A stretch of DNA of 64,000 nucleotides from Ophiocordyceps camponoti-saundersi (nom. inval.) (GCA_003339415.1 PDHQ01000162.1:1-64000), one strand, 5' to 3'. Counted from the stretch's first letter, positions 44,874 through 56,438 are shown. Numbers and translations are program-made. The notes: generated by a model from the letters alone, not told the origin.

Positions 44874-46230
44874 ATGGCGACGCCGACGGCGCCAAAGGTC
44901 GAGCCGAAGTCGGAAGCCGAGGCTGGCGCTGAAGGCGAAGCCGTTAAGCTGTCGATACTAAAGGATGCCCTGTACGAGGCATGCAAAGAAGCTTGGCCGG
45001 ATAACGGCCTCTTCTCGCAGGATGAGCTGCTGCAGCTTAACGTGATTCCGAACCGTAACCTCTTGCTTTTGGCAAAGGTGGTTCAGTCTCTCAGCGATGA
45101 CAAGCTTTTCATCACCATGCGCGAGTCGTCGGGTCAGGTGCTGTGGAAATGGCGAGAAGCGCAGGAAGCTCACAAGTCGGTTCTTTTCCCTGTGTTGATT
45201 CGACATGGCATACAAGGACAAAGAAAGGCCATCATGCTGACCCAGAGTGCATCGCAACCTTCTCTTCCACAGGTACAAGCAATGCTCGACAGACGAACAA
45301 GCCATGGTCTACTCCCTAATCGACGACGCCGGCGGAGACGGAATCTGGAGCCAGACTCTCCTCCGACGGCTCAACATGCACGACTCGGTTCTCAAAAACG
45401 CTATTAAGCAGCTTCAGGCTAAGGGTCTAGTTGCGCCGTTTAAGAACGTGGAACACCCGAACAAGAAGATGTATATAAAGGCGTCTATCAGGCCGAGCGA
45501 TCGGGCTACGGGCGGGCCCTGGTATACGGATCAGAACCTGGACGAGGCCTTCATCGAGGACCTGCAGCGCGTCATCTTTGACTTTATCAAGAGGCAGAGC
45601 GGTTACCTCAGTACCCATACCGCCGCCGTCAAGACTCCTCAGAAGGGCATCGTCAAAGGCAGTCTCGATCAACGGGGTAAGAAGCGCGCGGCCAACGAAA
45701 TGAGCGGCAACACCACATCGTCCGCCTCCACAACGGCAACGAAAGCCACCACCAAACGAGAGGCGACCCTACTACCCCTCCCGGCCGGCTACACGGGCTA
45801 CCTAACAGTCCGCGACATCGCCCGCCAGCTATCAACAAACGGCATCACCACCAACACAATCCTCTCAGAAGAAGACGTCAAGAAGCTCGTCGACGTCCTC
45901 GTATGGGACAACCTCGTCGAGCCCGTCAAGATAGCCGGCAAGCTGGGCTACCGCGTCGTCGCCGTCGCCCGCCAGTCGGCAGAGAGCTGGGTCGGCGGCG
46001 GCCCCGCCCTTGATCCCTCGTCCGCCGCCTCGTCCGCCGCCGCCGCCGCCGCCGCTTCTGCCTCCGGACCCCGTCCCCGCGTCAGCCCCCTCGACGAGGC
46101 GCCTTGCGGTCGCTGTCCCGTCTTCGATCTCTGCGAGGACGGCGGGCCTGTCGGTCCGGGCAACTGCGAGTATTTTAAACGCTGGCTTGGCCTTGAGACT
46201 CAAGCCTCGGCTCCGTCGGGCGGGGGGTGA
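44874..46230 (+). CDS. rpc34: RNA polymerase III subunit RPC6 (RPC34/RPC39)
   Basis: Two exons, 44874-45175 and 45273-46230, with a 97-bp intron (GTCGGT to TCCACAG), giving 419 residues. The splice yields EAHKYKQCSTDEQAMVYSLIDDAGGDGIW, the start of the second winged-helix domain. Tandem winged helices cover about 25-100 and 105-180; GPWYTDQNLDEAFIEDL is a strong family motif. Between them and the end there is a Ser/Thr/Ala-rich insert. The C-terminus has the Cys cluster CGRCPVFDLC...CEYFKRWL, known in this subunit to hold an iron-sulphur centre. RPC34 joins RPC82 and RPC31 and contacts TFIIIB to open promoters of tRNA and 5S genes. An Ala-rich run lies just before the Cys cluster. Confidence 0.95.
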
Positions 46231-46584
46231 CTTGGAGCTGCTGGTGGCTGAAAATCTGCGGGAGCGGGTAAGGAATGGTTTCGTCTTCAGATTTGTGCAT
46301 AGCAATGGCGGTTTTTTTTAAAGGTCGACGATGAGTTCGACAGGTACATGAACTACGATAATTGCACGTAGAGGCTGAGCTGCTTGGTATTTCCGGACCA
46401 TAGAAAAAAGAAAATCACTCTTCGCGACAAGTCAGGTTGTGCAAATGTAATTGATTCAACTTTTACGTCTCCAGCTGCGAGGCGAGCGAGCTAGCTATCT
46501 ACTTGTCGTGCTGAGACCGTCAAAAGTCGACAGGGCGTCATTTTTCCCCGAGCCCATAAACCCTACAAACATCAAGACACATAT
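46231..46584. other. 3' flank between convergent genes
   Basis: 354 bp holding the 3' ends of RPC34 and cyclophilin. AT-moderate with poly-T/poly-A runs. Nothing else seen. Confidence 0.5.
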
Positions 46585-47382
46585 TTACGACGCGCCGCAG
46601 TCGACAATGGTAGGACGCTTGTCGTACTTGCAGGAGCCGGACTGGGTGCCAGTGCCCTCAATGGCCTGAACGACCTTCATGGACTCCTGGTCGGCCACCT
46701 CGCCGAAGACGACATGCTTACCATCGAGCCACGAGGTGACGACGGTGGTGATGAAGAACTGCGAGCCGTTGCTATAGATTGGGATGGTTAGATCCGATAG
46801 ACACGATGAGGCTGCAGTGGGAAAAGACTCACGTGTTGGGGCCGGCGTTGGCCATGGAGAGCAGGCCAGGGCGCGAGTGTAGTGTCTTGAAGTTCTCATC
46901 GGCAAACTTTTCGCCGTAGATGGACTTGCCACCGGTTCCCTGCAAGAGAGGAGAAGTCAGCGTCATTTTAGCATACACATGGTCGGATAGATTCGTACGT
47001 TGCCACGGGTAAAGTCACCACCCTGAAGCATGAAGCCGGGGATGATGCGGTGGAAAGAGCTGTCCTTGTAGCCGAAGCCCTTCTCACCGGTGCAGAGGGC
47101 ACGGAAGTTCTCAGCCGTCTTGGGGACTGTGTCGTTGTACAAGTTGAAGTTGATGCGACCACGTTGTTCTATTATCGATCAGCAGATGAAAAGACGATTG
47201 TTTCTTCTCCTGTTTTTGATGCGCTGCTAACCTTTGACTTCACTGGTGGCCTTGCCGTCCTTGAAGACGGGGCCAGTCCACTGAATGTCGAAAAAGCTAT
47301 TGTACGAGTTGATCATCAGCATGCCAGGCCAGCGCAGGATGCGAAGAATCAAGAGAGAGACATCTTACCACTTTGAGCCCAT
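46585..47382 (-). CDS. Cyclophilin A-type peptidyl-prolyl cis-trans isomerase
   Basis: Five exons: 47382-47369, 47296-47232, 47168-46999, 46939-46833 and 46771-46585, giving 180 residues. The 14-nt first exon encodes MGSK plus part of Cys5. The introns are 72, 63, 59 and 61 bp with GT-AG ends. Motifs across the exons are [45 protein letters not shown], with the catalytic Arg in FHRIIP, then [36 protein letters not shown] and [12 protein letters not shown]. All active-site and cyclosporin-contact residues I can check are present. No targeting peptide is seen, so cytosolic. The C-terminal [15 protein letters not shown] is a short fungal variant. Confidence 0.95.
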
Positions 47383-48850
47383 GGCGATGGAAGTAGCTGA
47401 GAAGAATCGAGATGGGTTTTTGAAGGATGGTGTGAGTTGAAGAGGAGAAAAGGCTCTGGTTCCGAGGGAGCAGAGGTTATAGCGGGGTAGGAGGGGTCGC
47501 AGGAGCAGCGTTGATCTCATTCTGGGGCGTTGCTGGAGGGGTTGCGGCGTTAGCGCTTGCCCAATCAGATGCTGCGGAACGGGCGGCTCGGTGGGGGCGA
47601 GGGCACGGTGAGGGCCGCATCACGTGCTTCGCCGAGCATTCATCCGCCAACTGGAGGGGAGGGGGGGGGAAGGAAGAAGGGAGGGTGGAAGATATGGAGA
47701 GGGAGAGGTGATGAGGGAGAGAGAATTTGTATGCACGTAATTAGTCGTTGCAAACATGCAGAGATGCAAATGCAGGCCGGTCTTAGGAGCCGAGCTTCTG
47801 TGTAATCGTGCATTTTCTTGCTCTCTCCCTCCCCTCACTCTGCGTCCTCCACGATGCATTGACCGGCTCAGGCCAGGAAGAAGTGCAATGAATATTAGAA
47901 AATCGGGAAACTTACTGATGAGTTTTCCTTCTCCCGTCTAATTGTCTAAACACAGGCGCAAGGTGGATGGTGGTTGAGAAAGACGAAACTGATGCTGTAA
48001 AGGAGGAAAAGCTTTTACATGGAAGTTCGATATAGAGATACGTACCCTACATAATGAGCTCCCTCTCTCCGCCAATCACCGACGAGAGCTGTGGTTTTTC
48101 TTTTATTCGCACATTCTCCGCAATACTGCAGAGTAGACTATCCGTACATGTAGCCTATTCGTACAGTGCCTCTCTGTTACTGCCGAACAAAAGGATACAG
48201 AAGAACAGATTCAGTGCCTCAAAGTAGCAAAATGGTCGTGCTCAATTTGACCTAAGGATGATTTATCTATCTAGAAGAGGGTGAGGGGGGGCGTGCCAAA
48301 TTATACCCGCGGCCGTGCTAATCGTGCCTTCCGTAGCAGGACGTCATGCCTGCCTACCAGATTGTATGTACAGAGAGCTCAGTGAAGGTTGAGAAGAGAT
48401 TTGAGACCCTTAGCATCTGCAGGGCGATGACCAACTCGCGTTTTAGTAGACACTCCAGTTCTTGAATCGCCATTTCGTCACATTCTTCTCACCAGTACGA
48501 CTCATGACTTATCGCCAACACGGATTCTCCTCTTCCAGGCTTCCTCTTCTGCACAGGAGCGACCTGATGAGCTCGATGATTTGATCTTCGTCCCAGAGCA
48601 CTGAGCAGTAAAAAAGGGTATAGGGTAGCCGGACATACAAAGGAAGCTCGTTGGTCGTGGCAAAACAGATCACGTGACTTTTCCGAGGATCTCCATTTCC
48701 CACTGCCATGTGTCACCGCGTTCCGGCGCCAGTCTGTCCATCTGGCCAGTGCATCAGCGCCCTCCAACCATCGCGGGCTGGCGACAGCAGTACGGATACA
48801 CACACACACACACAGGACCCGGACTTCATCTCTCGCAAACACTCGTGAAA
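47383..48850. other. Divergent intergenic region, cyclophilin / ENT3
   Basis: 1.47 kb between two starts. Purine-rich at 47640-47715. A short CACACACACACA run is near 48798. Open frames on the minus strand at 48489-48842 lack domain and codon support. No RNA gene recognised. Confidence 0.45.
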
Positions 48851-50523
48851 ATGGACTTTAACGATATTAAAAACAGCGTATCGAACCTGACCTTGTACGA
48901 TCTCAAGGCTGGCTTTCGCAAAGCACAAAATGGTACCCTGTCCCCGCAGCCTCTCGTCGCTGATTCCTCGCTAACGCTATCTGAACAGCTGTGATGAACT
49001 ATACTGATATGGAGGCCAAGGTCTGCTCCTATCGAACCGCTGCCCAGGCGTCTGTAGGCTAATTTGCCCTTGAATAGGTTCGAGAGGCGACAAACAACGA
49101 GCCTTGGGGTGCCTCCTCGACCCAGCTGCAGGAGATCGCCAACGGTACCTTCAATTAGTATGTCTCGATATTGGACGGCGCATGAGCTCGCTAGCTGACA
49201 GGATGCAGTTCTACTCTTAACGAGATCATGCCAATGATATATCGACGATTCACCGAAAAGGCTGCAGAAGAATGGCGCCAAATCTACAAAGCCCTACAGC
49301 TGCTGGAGTTCCTCATCAAGCACGGCTCTGAACGAGTGATTGACGACGCCCGAGGTCACATTACACTCTTGAAGATGCTGCGACAATTCCATTTCATCGA
49401 CCAGAACGGCAAGGATCAGGGCGTCAACGTCCGCAACCGGGCCAAGGAACTCGCCGAACTCTTGGGTGATGTGGAACGCATCCGCTCCGAGCGGAAGAAG
49501 GCTCGCGCCACTAAGAATAAGTACACTGGTGTCGAGGGTGGTATGTCCTATGGAGGCGGCTTCTCCAGCAGCAGCAGCCGCTACGGCGGGTTCGGCTCCG
49601 AAAGTGCTGGATACGGAGGTGGCGGCGGCGGCGGCGGTAATGCTTCCTATGGCGGCTACTCGGGTGGCGTCTACGGTGACGGTGGCGGCTTCGGCGGTCA
49701 GGCGAGCGACTTCCGGGACTCTGCCGGGAGATCGGATAGGTTCGAAGAGTACGACGAGTTCGACGAGGACGAAAGACCACCGAAGCCTTCAAAACGGACC
49801 GGGGTCAAGAAGACGACAAGCGAGACGGCCAAGAAAAAAGAGCCCGAGGTTGATTTGTTCTCATTCGACGAGCCTGAGAAGACCGCGGCCGGTCCGTCCA
49901 ATGGATTGACTGCGGCGACAACAGCCAACGACGACGATGAATTCGACGACTTCCAGTCGGCGGCACCCTCGTCGGCGGCGCCGTCGTCGGTTGCACTTGG
50001 ACAATCCACGGTTACGCCACTGACATCGACAGCATCCTTGACGGCCCAGTTCGCCGCACCGCAGCCGCTGTCGGCGCCGCAAAAGGCGGAACTCGGACAA
50101 ATGGTCAGCACGTCGTCCATCTCGCCGGCCCCCAGCGGAGGGGCCGACTATTCTTCCTTTGCCAGTCCGCCGTTGCAGGCGCAGCCATCGACGGCCTTTC
50201 AGCCGACGGGACCCAACTACTTTGGCAGCGTCTCGTCCCAACCGACGGCTGTGTCGAGCCTCTCGTCGCAAACGACGAACACGAAGCCTGCCATCGGTGG
50301 CGGCTCTAACCAGCCTACGGGCGGCGGCGGCGATGCTTTCGGCGCCCTATGGGGCAAGGCCAGCGCCGGCATCAAGAAGACGAGCATGCCCGCAGCAGGG
50401 CCGACGATGGGTCAGCTGGCAAAGGAGAAGAGTAGCGCCGGCATCTGGGGACCCCCAGCGGCCACCACGACTGCACAGCCCACGACGGGCGGCGGTTCGG
50501 CAACGGGAGACCTACTCGGCTGA
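48851..50523 (+). CDS. ent3: Epsin-like clathrin adaptor ENT3 (ENTH domain)
   Basis: Four exons: 48851-48932, 48989-49020 (32 nt), 49078-49157 and 49209-50523, giving 502 residues; introns are 56, 57 and 51 bp. The ENTH domain (about 10-150) reads LYDLKAGFRKAQNAVMNYTDMEAK, then VREATNNEPWGASSTQLQEIANGT, MIYRRFTEKAAEEWRQIYKALQLLEFLIKHGSERV and GVNVRNRAKEL. After a Gly/Tyr/Ser-rich stretch the tail carries acidic Phe motifs (DLFSFDEPE, DDEFDDFQS) that fit binding of gamma-ear domains of GGA and AP-1. The protein works at trans-Golgi and endosome membranes by binding PI(3,5)P2. The start and the ENTH sequence are closer to Ent3 than to the plasma-membrane epsins Ent1/2, and no ubiquitin-interacting motif is seen. 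Confidence 0.92.
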
Positions 50524-51288
50524 GGTGCGCAGACGGAGACGAGGCGGAGCATGTATGTACATAGGCGTATCGGCGTATAGCAAGAATGTTGACGCCTTGC
50601 AGGCACAATCTGCCGCCCGCGTGAAGGCGATGGACGGTCAAGCGAGCAGGGGGTCCTCCTCCAGTACCGCCCGTCCGTGTACAGAACCAATCAAAGGACG
50701 GATGCTGCGCTTATACACAGCAAGCGCCCGCTGTGCGAAGCTATGGGCGGGAGGCGGCCTATTGGTTGGTCCAGCGGCTGTCATGACATTAGGACGTCTC
50801 AAGTTTACGAGGGTTGATGATTGGCTAGATGGTTTGTTTTTGAAGAGCCGAGTTGATGACGAGCTCTGTATAAAAGAGTCTTTCATTCTTCCTCCTGCTC
50901 TCCTCTTCTTCTTCTTCTTCTCCTTCTACAAGCAACACAGTCAACTCATCTCTTTTTTTTTTCCTTACGTCTTTTCCTTGTTTCCTTTGTGATTCTTTCT
51001 TCTTCTCCTTACAGTCTGTTTCTCTCAGTTTGTTACAGTTTGTCTTTACTGAAAGGTGTTTCTTCCGCCCCCCCTTTTTTTCTACTTCACCCAAGCCAAA
51101 CTCTTCTCTCTCTACTCTCTCTCTCTCTCGACCAGCACGGGGTTGGTCGGGGCTCCCATCTTTTCGACAACATTACAGCCTCAAATCTCGGGCCGGCTCT
51201 TCTGCCGCTGCATTGCAAACGGCTCCCGTTGCGGACGGCCGGAAGCACCAGGAGGCCGCGTCTCTCCCTCGTCACGCCGGCTAACAAG
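50524..51288. other. Promoter and pyrimidine-rich leader of the MARVEL-like gene
   Basis: 765 bp with a TATAAAAG at 50869-50876 and a C/T-rich block from 50880 to 51140. No coding signal of its own. Confidence 0.5.
50869..50876 (+). promoter_or_regulatory. TATA box upstream of the MARVEL-like gene
   Basis: TATAAAAG, 413-420 bp before the ATG at 51289 and directly followed by a long pyrimidine tract, the usual position of fungal transcription start sites. Confidence 0.45.
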
Positions 51289-51930
51289 ATGGCTCCTCCC
51301 CCTTCGCTCGGAGCGCTGGGCTTGACGTTTACGGTTATGCGGGCCATGCAGGCGGTTGCGCTCATTGCGATTATCGGACTTACTTCTAACTTTATCTCGG
51401 AGATGGTCACGGCTGGATACGTGGCTCCGTCTCCCCTGGTTGGTACCTTGGTTGTTGTGAGTCTTGATCGTGTTTCTTCTCTTTAATCCCGAGATGAAAG
51501 TAAAGTGAGCTGATGTGTGGATGAAACACGAAAGGCTTGCTTCGCTGCTGTTTATACCATCATCACCTACATCCTTTACTGGGATTCTCTTCTCCCCCTT
51601 CTCATATCCACGGCGGCCGATGGACTGTGTCTCATCGGTGTCATCGTCGTGGCTTGCGTCGTCGGAAAGCCGGTCAGCTATCTGTCCTGCCCGACGCTGT
51701 CGGACTCGGGCAATACGGCCACCTTTATCGACTCGCTTTTCCGCAACCTGTCACGCGAGCACATGTACGAATGGGTCAACCCGGATAAGACGGCGTGTTT
51801 CGAGATCAAGGCTGTCTGGGGGTTGAGCATCTGCCTCTGCATCCTTTACTTCATGTCCGCCGTCGCCTCCATCTGCCTCTGGAAGCGGCTCAAGGGCGGC
51901 CCTCCGGCTGTGGTGAAGGATATCGAATGA
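51289..51930 (+). CDS. MARVEL-like four-pass membrane protein; open frame continues past its stop
   Basis: Two exons, 51289-51456 and 51535-51930, with a 78-bp intron (GTGAGT to CGAAAG), giving 187 residues. Four hydrophobic segments lie at about 15-36, 48-70, 76-97 and 145-166, with a Cys-containing loop (YLSCPTLSD...TACFEIK) between the third and fourth, matching the MARVEL layout of fungal plasma-membrane proteins. The same frame stays open after the TGA at 51928-51930 for 124 codons to 52305, with protein-like sequence including KRKTILERIEGWWDLGLLVE. A 51-nt in-frame GT-AG candidate (51919-51969) could remove the stop. The short form is annotated; a longer C-tail is possible. Confidence 0.75.
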
Positions 51931-52652
51931 GGGTGCGGCCGTGGGGTGGTCCGACCGGGGAAGCCTCCTCCTTTGACGACGAAGACGAAGAAGGAGGAGG
52001 TCCGAAGCCCGGGGAAGGTGGCCATGGCTGAGCCGGAGCAGAAGACAAGGCGGCCTGCGTCTCCCCAGCTTCTCCCCCCGGCCCCCACGGCGGTCAGAGG
52101 CGGCGATGGAAAGGTTCGAGTGCGGGAGGCGCCTCCGCGTCGGAAGGAGGTTCCTACGACGGTGCCCGCCTCGCCTTGTTCGCCAAGCGTGTCGGTGAAG
52201 GGCGGATCGAAGCGCAAGACTATCTTGGAGAGGATCGAGGGATGGTGGGATCTGGGGTTACTGGTCGAGAGGAAGACGACGCTTCCCAGGGGAGAAGGAA
52301 AGTAATACGTGACAATTGCTTGGGTTTTCCATTGGTTTCGTTTGCTTGTTAGGTATCGCTTGGAAGGCGATTCTAATGTGTTTGGATTGCTTGTCATTTG
52401 GATCTTGGGGCTGATTTGATCATGGTTTCGCTACCATGGGACAGAGTTGTGTTTAAAAAGGAGTTCACCAGGCATCACAGCCAAGGTGAGAGATTTAAAA
52501 AAAATAGAGATACTAGAACGAAGGAAACAGGTTCGTTTGCTTGGATCACGAGGCCCTCCTTTTAAGTGTTTGCTCGATGTTACAATCGTCCATTACCGTT
52601 ACAGTTGGGGTGAGAAGATGGAGACGGTCTTTGCTGAAAGGATGAAAAGCTC
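51931..52652. other. 3' flank with possible C-terminal extension of the MARVEL-like gene
   Basis: The first 372 bases are open in frame with the upstream gene and rich in Lys, Pro, Arg and Glu codons (see finding). From about 52306 to 52652 the sequence is AT-moderate with no coding signal. Confidence 0.45.
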
Positions 52653-53617
52653 CTAACTGCAACAGAGAGCAGCATCAGAGCTTCTAGTTTGGCCGGGACT
52701 ATGTGAATCCATCAAGTCAGTGCGTTGTATTTGACGAGCGGTCTCTTTATTCTTCAACGTCAAGGGGCATCCTTACCCGAGAGGGATAGTCTCCCACTGA
52801 AAGATGAAGGCGCCGAAGTAGAAGCCGAGGAGGATGGATAAGATGAGGTAGACGTTGAAGTACATGACGAGCTATGGACCGGAGAGGGAGGGGGGTTTGT
52901 TTGTGTTAGCGAAGAGCAACAAAGGTCAAGAGCAGAAAGGGGGGATAACAAGAAGAAGAAGAAGAAGGAGGAGGAGGAGGAGGAGGAGGAGGAGAAAGAC
53001 GCACCAACATAAGAGTCCAAGCACAGGTGATGAGAAGAAGCTGCAGAAAGGCGCGAACAGCCTGCTGACGAAGAGTAGGACGAAAGCCGGCGGCGACGCG
53101 GGTGATGACGGACGTGGTGGTGGCCTGACCGCCCTCCTTGGTGCGCTCCTCGACGGCGTGGTTATGCTGCTCGGAGATGGTGGCGAGGTGCTTCCGGGCC
53201 AGGAAGCGGTCGTATTCCTTTGCTAGTCGGCGGATGAGCTCGAGGGTTGCGGCGAGGAGGAAGACGCCGATGCAGGAGCCGGCGAACATGCCGGTGGTGG
53301 TGATGTGCCATTTGTCTGAGAGGAAGCAGGAGTCTATGGTGGTGGAGTGGAAGACCATCTGGTTTTTTTTGGAAGGGGAAGTCAGTCTTTCTCTTGATCT
53401 TCTATGTATGTTGGGGGAGAAGAAGAAGATGTAGAAGGAGAAGAAGAAGGCGTACGGAGAATTTGCAGCCGCTGCCTCCGCCGTGATCGTGGCCGCCCAT
53501 CATGCTGCTGTGGTCATGAGCCATGCTGCTATGATTGTGGCCCATGCTGCTATGATTGTGGCCCATGGTGCTGTGATCGTGGCTCATGCTGCTGTGGTCA
53601 TGGCCGCCGTGGTCCAT
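52653..53617 (-). CDS. Ctr-family copper transporter
   Basis: Four exons: 53617-53456, 53358-53005, 52871-52777 and 52698-52653, giving 218 residues. The extracellular N-terminus is Met/His-rich, with repeats such as HNHSSMGHNHSSM and HDHSSMMGGHDHGG, typical copper ligands. Three membrane segments follow: WHITTTGMFAGSCIGVFLLAA, AVRAFLQLLLITCAWTLML (exon 2 end) and LVMYFNVYLILSILLGFYFGAFIF. The Met in the MxxxM-like part of the second segment is not obvious in full. The last intron (GTAAGG, branch CTGAC, acceptor CATAG, 78 bp) leads to a 46-nt exon ending ALCCS; a Cys pair at the tail is usual in Ctr proteins. If that intron is kept, the stop falls inside the donor (GGG TAA GG). Met at 53659 is an alternative start. 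Mode: trimeric Cu(I) uptake or vacuolar release. Confidence 0.87.
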
Positions 53618-53669
53618 GCCGTCGTGGCGTCTGATGAGGGAGAAGAGTTGTTGATGCATGATGAGTTGC

Positions 53670-53709
<40 letters not shown>

Positions 53710-54634
53710 GTCTATTGATGAGGGTCTCGTCGAGGAGTGATATAATACGTATGAATGTATGTATAGAGTGATGTTGTATGTATAGACGGAGACGAGAGAC
53801 AAGAGAGAGAGAGAGAAAAAAAAAGACTCAAGTTTTACGATGAATCGTCTATTTATGTATCCCTTCCCTTTGCCGGACCCGGTTCATGCAATGGGCAACC
53901 TTGGCATCCACACTTGGCTACATCTCTAAGCATTAGGATTTGCACATCTGCGTATGGATGTATGAATGTACGGCTTGTTCATATGGGCATATACATATAT
54001 ACATGGGTATATCGTCATAACCTTTTTGCTGGCTGCATGTGTTTTGCATCCTGAGCGTGTTTTTTTTTCCCCCTTCTCTCCCGTGGCTCGTCACGACCAT
54101 GTTCTTGGAGACTCCATGGTTGAGTATGTATGTATGTATGCCCATCTATCCGTACAAACAGTTGAAGCACGAGCTCGTATTGAATGGATGTTAAGAAAAA
54201 GAGCCGTTGGCTTTCCATCCCTCACGGCTTCTTGGACAACAACATACATACAGACATCTACACATACATAGGTATATACGCTCAGCTCAACTAACACACC
54301 TCCATATACATACACGCGTCAAACCCTTTATACTACCTTGACACTTAAAGAGAGCCGGTAATCAGGGTTTACGCTTGCAGTCGAGACGAGTTGCATGCTA
54401 GTTCAGCGGGCCATCGACGCGCTGTTTATCCCCGCCCTTTTCTCTCCTCCGTAATGCCTCAGACCCCCCAGCCCCCCCCCCTCTCTTTAGAGATAGACTT
54501 CTTTAAGGTTCAGCTTATGCCAGGGCCGGCTACACGGGTACGATGATCCGCAGCTGTGTCTTTCCTTCATCTCCTCACCTAGGAGGTCGAGCAGCTTCAC
54601 GGTCTCGAGTCCGACTTCGCCAACACAGGCTTCA
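53618..54634. other. Intergenic region, upstream of the copper transporter
   Basis: Has a (TC)17 run at 53671-53705 just upstream of the Ctr gene, and TATG/CATA runs further out. On the minus strand, frame 54487-54640 reads as a plausible continuation of the phosphotransferase-like protein in a shifted frame (see finding). No other gene. Confidence 0.45.
53671..53705. repeat. (TC)17 microsatellite
   Basis: Thirty-five bases of TC repeat about 55 bp upstream of the Ctr start codon (12 bp upstream of the alternative Met at 53659); purine-rich on the coding strand. Confidence 0.95.
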
Positions 54635-55855
54635 TCATACAACTCTATCGTAGAATAGCAACTTGCCTGGGTCCGTATAAACACGCATTGCATAAGCAAG
54701 CTTCTGGTGACGACGATTCGACAGCGTCGAGGAAAGCATATCGTCTCCTTGCGTTTCGACCTCCATCTCAGCGACAAACTTCTCATATTGCCTCCTGTCA
54801 TCCCACGCCTGACGTGTCTCTTCGTCAATTGGAAGGCCATTTTCATCGTAATTAAATGGCGCATCCAACTCTGGAGGAACAGTTTCGAGGAAAAGCGGCT
54901 GCTCTACCAGTTCCCAAGGCATAGTGCAAGCGCCTTCCCAGTCAATAACAGCCTGGATGTGGTACTCGGAGTCGACGATGATGTTGCTGTGAAAGAAATC
55001 TGTGTGAGTAATAGGAAACGGCCCGTCATTGTGGGTGATCAAATCAGCAGCTGATGAGGCAAGCTGCTTCGGGAATGCCTCGATAGACGTAAGGACTCTC
55101 TCTCTCCAGGCGGCCGATGGAATCCTGTTGACTGCGTCTTCCCACAAGGGGAAACGACTATTTCTGGCCCAGGCCTCGATAAAGTCGGTTGCTCTGCGAA
55201 AGGGTCCGCCAAGATGTGGAATGGGACCAACGGTGTAGTCACCGGTCGAGTCTCGAAACACCATGCCAATCAACGGGAGACGAACAGATGCCATCTGAAC
55301 CTAATGAAAGATGAGCGCAAGGGGACACGAAATCGAAGCGCTCGGCCATACCTGAATCTTGGCCGCTGCAAGGTGGAAGGAAGGGCGTCGGTGAAGGGGG
55401 ATCTGTGCTCGATGAACTTCGTAGCCGCCATCACAGTCTGTGGCAACATTGCCTGAGATGACTTGCATAAGGATGAAAGCCGCGCCGGTCGGGTTGCTGG
55501 TGTCAACCTCGTATGCGTAAACCGTGGGGACAGGAATGGCGGTTCGCTGACGGATGAGCGTCATGGTGTCGACTTCGCTCTGCAGGAGGAGGGCCGAATC
55601 CTGCGTGCTTGCTTTCATTCGAACGCGAGCAATCCAAGTAGTACCATCGTCAAAGGCGAGAAGCCGGACGAGGTGATGAAGGCCGTTCCGGAGCTCTGGG
55701 AGCACTCGGCAAGGCACGCCCTGCCTGAGCGACGATGCGAGAAGACATAACTGATCCCACTTGGTACGGGCAAGACATTCATGTACTGATCGGCCGATAT
55801 AAGTGTCTAATGGATATGACGAGATTTCTCTCCAGGTCGTGTCTAACGGCATCAT
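54635..55855 (-). CDS. Aminoglycoside phosphotransferase (APH)-like kinase family protein
   Basis: Two exons, 55855-55352 and 55300-54635, with a 51-bp intron (GTATGG to CATTAG), giving 389 residues. The layout is that of fungal APH-domain proteins: an N-lobe with TTWIARVRMK and SEVDTMTLIRQRTAIPVPTVYAYEVDTSNPTGAAFILMQ, then ITHTDFFHSNIIVDSEYHIQAVIDWEGACTMPWE, where HTDFFHSN is the catalytic HxDxxxxN and IDWE the metal-binding Asp. These proteins are frequent in moulds; few have known substrates, so resistance to antibiotics must not be assumed. It ends KLLFYDRVV at a TGA, but the next frame continues with protein-like sequence, so the C-terminus is uncertain. Start at the first Met of MMPLDTTW; an upstream Met at 55993 lies in unlikely sequence. 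Confidence 0.83.
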
Positions 55856-56141
55856 GGTTGGAAGTGGATATGAATGTATGTATGTAGGGTTAAGGGGGGG
55901 GGGGACGACGACGTTTATTTTAGCTCGGCGGAACTTCCATAGGGGATTCCCCGGTGATCTGCCGGATCGGCCGAGATGACTCACGGTAAACAAACGTCAC
56001 GTCTCTCAGAACAGCAAGAAAGGGACTTTTGTGAGGAACGGCCTAATGATGCTGACATGATGTGACTTGGATGGCATTAACTTGGTCTTTTTGTTACGCG
56101 ACACTATCGTATGTATATATGTACCTATGCATATATATAGG
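55856..56141. other. Flank between the last gene and the retroelement
   Basis: 286 bp upstream of the APH-like gene. Base composition is normal and turns AT-rich abruptly at the LTR border near 56142. G run at 55896-55904. Confidence 0.5.
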
Positions 56142-56438
56142 TGTCAGACAAGGAGGAGGCGTGCAAATTGCATTAATTAATATACTTACCCTCTCTAAAC
56201 GGAGGGAATTATCGTTATCTTTATATATATAATAAGAACCTTCCGTATTAGCCTCTTATACCGTAATACCCTTATAAATAAGCCTTTATTCTTATAGCCT
56301 ATATATTACCTTAGATATAGCCCTTTTCCTAATAGGAATTCCGTTTCCTAGGCTACGGATTTATTACTATATTACCTATACGCCTTAAGGGATAACGAAA
56401 ATATACGCTTAACTTACTTTTATCTTAGCCCTTTAATA
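56142..56438 (-). repeat. Left LTR (3' LTR of the copia element)
   Basis: 297 bp. On the plus strand it starts TGTCAGACAAG and ends CTTTAATA. Differences from the right copy are nearly all C/T or G/A transitions; for example TGTCAGACAA here against TATTAAATAA there. The ends fit TG...CA with the final CA turned to TA by RIP. Confidence 0.88.
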
